From a bacterium TMED198 (GTDB taxonomy: Bacteria > Fidelibacterota > Marinisomatia > SCGC-AAA003-L08 > D37C17), in assembly GCA_002170735.1 (NCBI GenBank), contig NHIV01000028.1:1-12891 (forward strand): a stretch of DNA of 12,891 bases, given 5' to 3'. The notes under the pieces are model-generated. The model had not been told where the DNA came from, searched no databases, and saw only the letters and a list, made by a program, of their open reading frames with translations. A program made the translations under genes and the position numbers. The stretch's first letter is position 1. Every line of letters begins with the position of its first letter. Shown piece by piece: positions 7,516 to 12,891 of this stretch.

Positions 7516-8812
7516 TTCTTTCAATCAATATATTAAAATATTTCTATCTATATTTTTCTTGTTCAGCCTAACTAAGGCTGAAGTTTTTCCCGTTGCCGAT
7601 ATTATGGTAAACGGGTCCCAAGACTCAAGGGTCAATATTGTTTTTCTTGGAGATGGGTATACGGCTCAAGAGATGAGCAGCTATATTAATGATGTTGAGG
7701 AGGTTGTGGATGGTCTATTTAATACTGTTCCATATTCAAACTATATAAACCATTTTAATGTGTTTGCCGTTGAAGTTCCCTCTAACGAATCTGGTACGGA
7801 TCATCCTGGTACTGCATCTGACTGTGGAGGAGAAGCTGGTAACGTGTTCTATGCTGACACCTATTTTGATAGTTCATTCGACCTCTATGGTATACATCGA
7901 CTTTTATATATTCAAAATACATCAGCTGCGTTTGATGTTTTGATGGACAATGTTCCCAACTGGGACATTGTTTTTGTTATGGTGAACACTACAATGTATG
8001 GAGGCGCGGGTGGGAGCTTTGCTGTTTTTTCTAGGGCCGAATCAAGTACTGAAATTGCGATACATGAAATAGGCCACTCGTTCGTTGGACTCTCAGATGA
8101 GTACTGGGCAGGCTTCCAGTATGCGAATGAAAACACCAACATGACTCAAGAGACAGATCCAAGTGTTGTACGTTGGGAGTCATGGATGAATGAAAACGGA
8201 GTTGGTATCTATCCATACGAATCTCCAGGATCTGACTGGCATAGACCCCATCAAAACTGTAAGATGAGATATCTTGGTCCTCCATTTTGCTCTGTATGTT
8301 CAGAGAATACAGTTAAAACTATTTATTCCACTGTAAATATGATCGAAGGCTATTACCCACCTAATAATAATATTTTTATAGAGGCAGATGGAGTTGAGTT
8401 TTTCAGTGTAACTCCCATACTTAACTCTCCGAACTATATTTCAACAGGTTGGTACCTAGATGGGGAGTTGGTATCGCAGAACAGCTCATTTGAGTTGGAT
8501 GCTACAATGTATACAGGTGGCCAGTATCAACTAAAGGTGCTGGTAGAGGACTTTACGGATTTAGTAAGAAATGACTCTTCAAATATTTTGAAGTCTGAGA
8601 TTCAGTGGGGCCTTGAAATAGAAGATATTTTAGTTGGAGATATAAACTTTGATGGAGTAATTAATATTCTTGATGTTGTGCTTGCTGTTAGCACAGTCCT
8701 AGACAATCAATACAATCCTGCTGCAGATCTTAACTCAGACGGTGTGGTTGATGTTATTGATATAGTTCAAATTGTTAATATTGTTATCAACATTAGTACT
8801 ATAAAAATATAA
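7508..8812 (+). CDS. Secreted M64-family metallopeptidase with C-terminal dockerin
   Basis: A 434-residue exported zinc peptidase. Residues 1-24 form a signal peptide (hydrophobic FLSIFFLFSLTKA, cleavage before EVFPV). The catalytic domain begins with the M64 hallmark NIVFLGDGYTAQEM. The zinc motif is HEIGHSFVGLSDEY at residues 186-199 (H186, E187 and H190). The typical cysteine-containing end of the domain follows (NCKMRY, then PPFCSVCSE). Residues ~290-370 look like a beta-sandwich domain. Residues ~377-430 are a type I dockerin with two calcium loops, DINFDGVINILD (378-389) and DLNSDGVVDVID (407-418). M64 includes the Clostridium IgA protease, but most members have unknown substrates. The start is TTG, supported by GGAG 7 bases upstream and by the good signal peptide. 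It overlaps the preceding gene by 8 bases. No T9SS tail follows the dockerin, which is unusual for this type of host. Confidence 0.9.
   Translation: MTSSFNQYIKIFLSIFFLFSLTKAEVFPVADIMVNGSQDSRVNIVFLGDGYTAQEMSSYINDVEEVVDGLFNTVPYSNYINHFNVFAVEVPSNESGTDHPGTASDCGGEAGNVFYADTYFDSSFDLYGIHRLLYIQNTSAAFDVLMDNVPNWDIVFVMVNTTMYGGAGGSFAVFSRAESSTEIAIHEIGHSFVGLSDEYWAGFQYANENTNMTQETDPSVVRWESWMNENGVGIYPYESPGSDWHRPHQNCKMRYLGPPFCSVCSENTVKTIYSTVNMIEGYYPPNNNIFIEADGVEFFSVTPILNSPNYISTGWYLDGELVSQNSSFELDATMYTGGQYQLKVLVEDFTDLVRNDSSNILKSEIQWGLEIEDILVGDINFDGVINILDVVLAVSTVLDNQYNPAADLNSDGVVDVIDIVQIVNIVINISTIKI
8636..8797 (+). other. Dockerin type I domain coding segment
   Basis: Two 12-residue calcium loops (DINFDGVINILD and DLNSDGVVDVID), each followed by a helix rich in Val/Ile, form a complete dockerin at the very C-terminus of the M64 peptidase. 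In cellulosomes dockerins bind cohesins. In FCB marine bacteria they occur on many secreted proteins, and the partner is mostly unknown. Confidence 0.8.
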
Positions 8813-8840
8813 TTGAATAGATTTTAAATAGATAAAAAAT

Positions 8841-8847
8841 GAGGTGA
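8841..8847 (+). promoter_or_regulatory. Strong Shine-Dalgarno site for the 52-residue ORF
   Basis: GAGGTGA is a 7-base match to the anti-Shine-Dalgarno region, placed just before the ATG at 8850. It is the best ribosome site in a window where most starts lack one, and it is the main evidence that the small ORF is translated. Confidence 0.6.
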
Positions 8848-8849
8848 AA

Positions 8850-9008
8850 ATGACGTTGTTTGAAAAATTAAATTTGTTGTGGAAGTTTTTATTCTTGGCC
8901 GTTTTTACATATGGGGTTGTATCGCTTACATGCTGCGAGAAAAACTGCTCCTCTTCTAACAAGTGCACCAAGTCTGAGTACAGCCAGACAGACAAGGACT
9001 GTGGCTAG
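8850..9008 (+). CDS. Small Cys-rich membrane-anchored or exported protein (unknown)
   Basis: I do not recognise this 52-residue protein. It has a hydrophobic segment at residues ~9-27 (LLWKFLFLAVFTYGVVSLT) with Lys before it, so it should be a signal anchor or signal peptide. After it comes a hydrophilic tail with five cysteines (28, 29, 33, 39, 51) among Lys, Ser and Asp. The C28-C29 pair right after the hydrophobic stretch could be a non-canonical lipobox (SLTC or LTCC), which would make it a tiny lipoprotein. Otherwise the cysteines may bind metal or form disulfides. It follows the M64 gene by 37 bases and precedes the FAD-protein gene by 77 bases. The strong GAGGTGA site supports translation. 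A chance ORF cannot be excluded without homologues. Confidence 0.55.
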   Translation: MTLFEKLNLLWKFLFLAVFTYGVVSLTCCEKNCSSSNKCTKSEYSQTDKDCG

Positions 9009-9085
9009 TTGTCAGAAAGATTCTGCAGCAATAGATTCTCTAATAAAGTGATTCAGTCAAATTTAATAGTAGGTACAAGCGTATC

Positions 9086-10333
9086 ATGAAAGTTGCAATA
9101 GTAGGAACAGGTATTTCAGGCTTAACATGCGCCTACATTCTAAACCGCAAGCATGAAGTAACCATGTTTGAAAAGAATGACTATATAGGAGGGCATACCC
9201 ATACTCACCGTGTTAAAGACGGAGAGTCTGAGGTTGCTGTTGACTCAGGATTTATTGTTTTTAATGAGAAGACATACCCCAACTTTATTAAGCTTATGGA
9301 TCAACTCAATGTTGATCGAAAAAAAACATCGATGGGTTTTAGTGTTAAATCTATTTCAAAGAATCTAGAGTATGCGGGTAATTCCTTGAACTCTGTGTTT
9401 GCTCAAAGGCTAAACTTTTTGCGCCCATCGTTTTTGCTGATGGTTTATGATATCTTAAGATTTAATAAAAAAGCAAAAAAAGATTTAGATTCCCTAGGCA
9501 CTTCTACTACTTTAGGAGAATATCTTTCTAAAAATAAATTTTCAAATCCATTTATTGAAAACTACATTGTGCCAATGGGCGCGGCTATTTGGTCTACACA
9601 GGCTGACTCTATTTTGCAAATGCCTGCGTTGTTCTTTATACGCTTTTTCAAGAACCATGACCTCCTTCAGATTGCAGATAGGAGCAACTGGTGGGTCATC
9701 GAAGGAGGCTCTAGTCAGTACGTTTCAAGAATGGTAAAAGGCTTTAGGTCTAAGATTCGCTTGAACTCATGTATAAAATCCATAAAGAGAACTGGGAAAA
9801 AAGTTCTGATTTTGAGTGAAAACGATTCGAAGGGCGAGGAATTTGATAAGGTCATAATTGCAACCCATAGCGATCAAGCATTAAAAATGTTGGACTGCCC
9901 CACTAAGGAGGAGGCCCAGGTGCTTGGAGCTCTACCTTATCAGAGGAACTCAGGGTTGCTACATTCAGATGAATCTGTTCTTCCTTCAAGGAGGCTGGCG
10001 TGGTCTAGCTGGAACTATATGCTTGATAAAAATTCCAATCAGCCTGTTGCCTTAACCTACAACATGAACATACTTCAGGGCTTGGAAGCTAGTAAAACAT
10101 TTTGCGTTACGCTTAACAGCAACGAATCAGTTAGCGCTGATAGAGTAATTAAAGAGCTGGACTATGAGCATCCATTGTTTACAATAGAGGGCTTCAAATC
10201 TCAAAAAAGAAAGTCTGAGATCAGTGGAAAGAACAATACATACTACTGCGGCGCATACTGGCACAACGGCTTCCATGAAGATGGAGTTGTGAGCGCTCTG
10301 GAGGTTTGTTCTCAATTTGGTTTAGAGCTATGA
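9086..10333 (+). CDS. FAD-dependent amine-oxidase-like protein (COG2907)
   Basis: The 415-residue flavoprotein starts with a dinucleotide-binding motif VAIVGTGISGLTCAYIL (GxGxxG at residues 7-12), followed by MFEKNDYIGGHTHT. The C-terminal FAD-contact region YYCGAYWHNGFHEDGVVSALEV is characteristic of COG2907, a branch of the amine oxidase/phytoene-desaturase-like superfamily. Length fits the family. Its substrate is unproven. Co-occurrence with DUF1365 and CFA-type methyltransferases in many bacteria suggests it acts on methylated or unsaturated phospholipid acyl chains, perhaps as a desaturase or isomerase. It is cytoplasmic or peripheral to the inner membrane, as no signal peptide is present. 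The stop overlaps the next start by 4 bases (ATGA). Only a weak AGG lies upstream of the ATG. Confidence 0.9.
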   Translation: MKVAIVGTGISGLTCAYILNRKHEVTMFEKNDYIGGHTHTHRVKDGESEVAVDSGFIVFNEKTYPNFIKLMDQLNVDRKKTSMGFSVKSISKNLEYAGNSLNSVFAQRLNFLRPSFLLMVYDILRFNKKAKKDLDSLGTSTTLGEYLSKNKFSNPFIENYIVPMGAAIWSTQADSILQMPALFFIRFFKNHDLLQIADRSNWWVIEGGSSQYVSRMVKGFRSKIRLNSCIKSIKRTGKKVLILSENDSKGEEFDKVIIATHSDQALKMLDCPTKEEAQVLGALPYQRNSGLLHSDESVLPSRRLAWSSWNYMLDKNSNQPVALTYNMNILQGLEASKTFCVTLNSNESVSADRVIKELDYEHPLFTIEGFKSQKRKSEISGKNNTYYCGAYWHNGFHEDGVVSALEVCSQFGLEL

Positions 10334-11103
10334 GCATTTCAAATGGAAACTATATCTACTCTGGAACTATTATGCATAGAAGGTTCACACCCTTCCCTCA
10401 TCAGTTTAAGTATAAAATTTTTATGATGTACTTTGATGTTTCTAAAGCTGAGACTATTCTGAATAGGCCCTGGTTTTTCAGAGTGAACAAGCCTTCAATT
10501 GCTTCTTTTTATAGAAAGGACTATCATGGAGACTCCAATCTGTCGCTTGATGAATCTGTAAGGAGTACAGTATATAAAAAAACAGGCAGAAAGCTTCAAG
10601 GGCCAATTAGAATACTTACTCATTTGCGTTACTTTGGCTATTGCTTCAACCCGGTTAGCTTCTATTATTGTTTTGATAAGGAAGACAATGAGGTCGAGTT
10701 GATTATGGCTGAAGTTACAAATACTCCCTGGCAGGAGAGGCATTCTTATATTATTTCAGATAAAAGGGAAAAGAATCAATCTTTAACTGCTGATTTGAAA
10801 AAAGAGTTCCATGTAAGTCCATTTTGGGGTATGGACCATGATTATAAATGGATTTTTTCTAAACCAGATGAAAAATTAGCCGTAAACATGAAAAATTTTA
10901 AGGATCAGGGCAAGGTGTTTGATGCCACCTTAATACTAAGTCGCAATGAACTAAACTTGAAAAATTTTTTCATGCATGTCATGGCTTTCCCCTTAATTAC
11001 ACTTAGAATAGTTTTTCGGATTCACTGGCAGGCAGCAAAGCTTTGGTTTAAAGGCGCGACATTTTTTACTCATCCATCAAAAATAAACTTAAACAAGGAA
11101 TGA
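10330..11103 (+). CDS. DUF1365 protein
   Basis: I place the start at the ATG in the ATGA overlap with the flavoprotein gene. This gives 257 residues beginning MSISNGNYIYSGTIMHRRF; an in-frame TTG 24 bases upstream has no support. Family signatures are visible: YSGTIMHRRFTPFPHQFKY at residues ~9-27, LRYFGYCFNPVSFYYCFD, EVTNTPWQERHSY and FHVSPFWGMDHDY. DUF1365 is a widespread family of unknown biochemical role. It nearly always travels with COG2907 flavoproteins and CFA-family methyltransferases, so a role in acyl-chain modification is likely. A hydrophobic stretch near the C-terminus (FMHVMAFPLITLRIVF) could contact the membrane. It is the middle gene of a translationally coupled set. Confidence 0.9.
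   Translation: MSISNGNYIYSGTIMHRRFTPFPHQFKYKIFMMYFDVSKAETILNRPWFFRVNKPSIASFYRKDYHGDSNLSLDESVRSTVYKKTGRKLQGPIRILTHLRYFGYCFNPVSFYYCFDKEDNEVELIMAEVTNTPWQERHSYIISDKREKNQSLTADLKKEFHVSPFWGMDHDYKWIFSKPDEKLAVNMKNFKDQGKVFDATLILSRNELNLKNFFMHVMAFPLITLRIVFRIHWQAAKLWFKGATFFTHPSKINLNKE
11095..11099 (+). promoter_or_regulatory. Ribosome binding site deciding the CFA-family start
   Basis: AAGGA ends directly before an ATG at 11100 but lies 6 bases before a second in-frame ATG at 11106. The spacing favours 11106 as the true start. Confidence 0.6.
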
Positions 11104-11105
11104 CA

Positions 11106-12377
11106 ATGAAAGTTAAGAGTAGGGTTGATTTATCTGTTGAGAAGTTTTCAAAAAATAAAAACTCTGGTTTTTTATCAAAAGTTTTTAAAAAAACAATCAT
11201 CAAAAAATTTAAAAATATAGAGATCGGTCATATTACTTTAGTTGATAAGGATGAGGTCTATACTTTTGGGGATTCATCTAGCAGTATGAAGGCAAAGGTC
11301 GAGGTTCTATCTTCAGACTTTTATGTAATGCTCGGAAGCGGAGGCTCTTTAGGAGTTGCTGAGGCATACGCCGCGAGCACATGGAGGTCAGATGATTTAG
11401 TGATGCTTATTCGAATTGTAATAAAAAACACATCTTTAATGAACCAGCTTGAGTCTGTATGGGCAAGGCTTCTTGAACCTCTTAATTCATTTTTGCATTG
11501 GAGAAGAAAGAACTCATTAAGCGGAAGCAAGGAGAATATTCTTGCTCACTATGATTTAAGTAATGATTTCTACAGGCTCTGGCTGGATAGAACAATGACC
11601 TATTCATGTGGTATATTTAATGATAAATCAAGCTCAATGGAAGACGCCTCAATTGAAAAGCTTGATAGAATTTGTAGAAAGCTAAATATTAGCCCAGAAG
11701 ACTCTATATTAGAAATTGGAACGGGGTGGGGAAGCTTTTCTATTCATGCTGCTAAGAAGTATGGATGTAGCGTGACTACCACGACTATATCAGATGCTCA
11801 GTATAAGTTTGCTTTACAAAGAATTAAAGATGAAGGTTTGACTGATAAGGTAAGGCTTTTAAAAGAGGACTATAGAAAATTATCAGGAAAATTTAACAAG
11901 GTCGTGTCCATTGAGATGATTGAAGCTGTAGGTCATGAGTTCGTTCCTCTTTACTTTAAAAAGGTTTCATCTTTGCTTAAGAACGATGGATTATTTGCAA
12001 TGCAGGGTATTACATATAACGATCAGAACTTTGATGTTTACAAGAAGTCAGTAGATTTCATTAAAAAATATATTTTTCCTGGTTCTTGCTTGATATCAAT
12101 TGCTCAGGTAGCTGAAACGATCAAGACAGATACCGATTTGTCGTTAGTTGATCTCGAGGATATTACAGTTCACTATGCTAGAACCCTTAAGGCATGGCGC
12201 TTAAAATTCTTAAAAGAGTTAGATAAAGTTAAAAAAATTGGATTTTCAAATGAGTTTATAAATATATGGGAGTTTTATTTTGTTTATTGCGAGGCTGGCT
12301 TCTTGGAAAGGAACATTGGTGACTATCAATTTGTTTTTTCAAAGCCTAGTCGAAGCAATATTCAAATAGAATATTAA
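11106..12377 (+). CDS. Cyclopropane-fatty-acid-synthase-family SAM methyltransferase
   Basis: A 423-residue member of COG2230 (numbering from the ATG at 11106; an ATG at 11100 has the wrong spacing to its ribosome site). It carries the family motifs HYDLSNDFY (from H148), MTYSCG (C168, matching the active-site Cys of E. coli Cfa), the SAM-binding LEIGTGWGS (202-210) and SIEMIEAVGHE (E273, matching the bicarbonate-side Glu). Where E. coli Cfa has the bicarbonate-ligand His in LLHTIG, this protein reads FAMQGIT with Gln at residue 300. Gln there is, as I recall, usual in the branch that methylates or methylenates unsaturated phospholipid acyl chains (UfaM/UfaA-like), so the product may be a methyl-branched chain and not a cyclopropane. 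The length (423) is longer than E. coli Cfa (382) because of an N-terminal extension. It sits directly after DUF1365, with which it is co-translated. Confidence 0.88.
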   Translation: MKVKSRVDLSVEKFSKNKNSGFLSKVFKKTIIKKFKNIEIGHITLVDKDEVYTFGDSSSSMKAKVEVLSSDFYVMLGSGGSLGVAEAYAASTWRSDDLVMLIRIVIKNTSLMNQLESVWARLLEPLNSFLHWRRKNSLSGSKENILAHYDLSNDFYRLWLDRTMTYSCGIFNDKSSSMEDASIEKLDRICRKLNISPEDSILEIGTGWGSFSIHAAKKYGCSVTTTTISDAQYKFALQRIKDEGLTDKVRLLKEDYRKLSGKFNKVVSIEMIEAVGHEFVPLYFKKVSSLLKNDGLFAMQGITYNDQNFDVYKKSVDFIKKYIFPGSCLISIAQVAETIKTDTDLSLVDLEDITVHYARTLKAWRLKFLKELDKVKKIGFSNEFINIWEFYFVYCEAGFLERNIGDYQFVFSKPSRSNIQIEY

Positions 12378-12379
12378 TT

Positions 12380-12891
12380 ATGATGCAAAATTTAATAAAG
12401 TTAGCTGAAAATGGAATGATGCCTGACGCTTTGATTCGATTGGGCATCCGAAGACTTTGCAGAGAGAGGTTGGAGTCGGCCTCTAAACTAGGGGTTGATG
12501 GAGTAGAAGATCATCATCAGAAGTGGGTTGAGAAACTACTTTCAAGTCCAATTGCTCTTGTACCTGACAAGGCGAACGAACAGCACTATGAGGTTCCTCC
12601 TGAATTTTTTGAATATGTACTTGGTAAAAATCTAAAGTATAGCTCAGGATACTGGCCTGAAGGTGTTATAAGCCTTGATCAGTCTGAAGATTCTATGCTG
12701 GAACATACTTTTGGAAGGCTGGAGATAGAGGATGGAATGGATGTGCTTGAGCTTGGCTGTGGGTGGGGGTCGTTGACCTGCTATATGGCAGAGAGACTGC
12801 CTAACTCTAAGATAGTAGCTGTAAGCAACTCCAAGGATCAAAGAGAGTATATAAATACTAGATGTAAAGAAAATGGATTTGATAATGTTAA
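12380..12891 (+). CDS. Second SAM methyltransferase, coclaurine-N-methyltransferase-like (3' truncated)
   Basis: The first ~170 residues of a COG2230-related methyltransferase run off the window end. The start ATG lies 2 bases after the CFA-family stop (an ATGATG pair; no Shine-Dalgarno). The N-terminus is helical. Then come EQHYEVPPEFFEYVLG and LKYSSGYWPEG, followed by the SAM-binding motif LELGCGWGSLTCYMAE and IVAVSNSKDQREYI. These match the coclaurine-N-methyltransferase-like (CNMT-like) branch seen in plants, algae and bacteria. Where classical CFA synthases have a Cys in YSCG, this protein has YSSG, with Ser. That suggests it does not perform the bicarbonate-assisted cyclopropanation. 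Its substrate in bacteria is not established. The context points to lipid acyl-chain or related methylation with its upstream partner. Confidence 0.82.
   Translation, partial: MMQNLIKLAENGMMPDALIRLGIRRLCRERLESASKLGVDGVEDHHQKWVEKLLSSPIALVPDKANEQHYEVPPEFFEYVLGKNLKYSSGYWPEGVISLDQSEDSMLEHTFGRLEIEDGMDVLELGCGWGSLTCYMAERLPNSKIVAVSNSKDQREYINTRCKENGFDNV

Noticed and set aside
8735-8995. 86-codon open frame on the - strand
   Set aside because: It covers the dockerin codons and the small + strand ORF, has no ribosome site and a low-complexity Asn/Ile-rich translation typical of an antisense shadow.
8970-9008. AGCC...GGCT hairpin at the end of the small ORF as a terminator
   Set aside because: The stem is short and bulged, with no T run after it.
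9049-9079. Sigma-E/ChrR-like promoter (TGATTC, 19 bases, TACAAG) before the flavoprotein gene
   Set aside because: Both boxes deviate from the TGATCC/TAAGA-type consensus, the spacing is off, and the transcript would begin almost at the start codon.
1-12891. CRISPR array, tRNA, rRNA, insertion sequence or prophage genes
   Set aside because: No regularly spaced direct repeats, no tRNA-like cloverleaf with conserved T-loop bases, no transposase or integrase reading frame was seen on either strand.

Overview
The window looks like a chromosomal piece of a low-GC, Gram-negative marine bacterium of the Fibrobacterota-Chlorobiota-Bacteroidota (FCB) group. Candidatus Marinimicrobia (SAR406) is the best guess. 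The reasons are a type IX secretion (T9SS) C-terminal tail with the PNPFNP motif, a TonB-dependent receptor whose loops carry GNGxWDxGExFxD repeats, a secreted metallopeptidase ending in a dockerin, and A-rich start regions often without a Shine-Dalgarno sequence. The taxonomy is an inference from protein style, not a search result. All recognised genes are on the + strand.

Region 1 (1-4400) is cell surface. It holds the 3' end of a T9SS-exported protein, a good rho-independent terminator (353-386), and a 1286-residue TonB-dependent receptor with two acidic, glycine-rich repeat blocks in its barrel part. An imperfect long inverted-repeat element (4437-4520) lies between the receptor and the next gene.

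Region 2 (4578-6967) is a two-gene operon with an ATGA overlap: an atypical SDR with a C-terminal DUF2867 domain, then a DUF523-DUF1722 (YbgA-type) protein.

Region 3 (7081-9008) is a secretion module. It has a small exported protein that resembles the N-terminal sandwich domain of M64 peptidases, an overlapping M64 metallopeptidase with a C-terminal dockerin, and an unrecognised 52-residue membrane-anchored Cys-rich protein that is too short to be called by length alone.

Region 4 (9086-end) is a tight operon: COG2907 FAD-dependent amine-oxidase-like protein, DUF1365, a cyclopropane-fatty-acid-synthase-family methyltransferase, then a second SAM methyltransferase of the coclaurine-N-methyltransferase-like branch that is cut by the window end. 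Overlaps are 4, 4 (or none, depending on start) and a 2-base gap. The FAD protein/DUF1365/CFA trio, with DUF523-DUF1722 and SDR genes nearby, is a recognised neighbourhood in proteobacteria, often under the sigma-E/ChrR singlet-oxygen response and linked to phospholipid acyl-chain modification. Regions 2 and 4 therefore probably form one lipid/photo-oxidative-stress locus, here interrupted by the protease module. No sigma factor, ChrR or photolyase gene is visible in the window.
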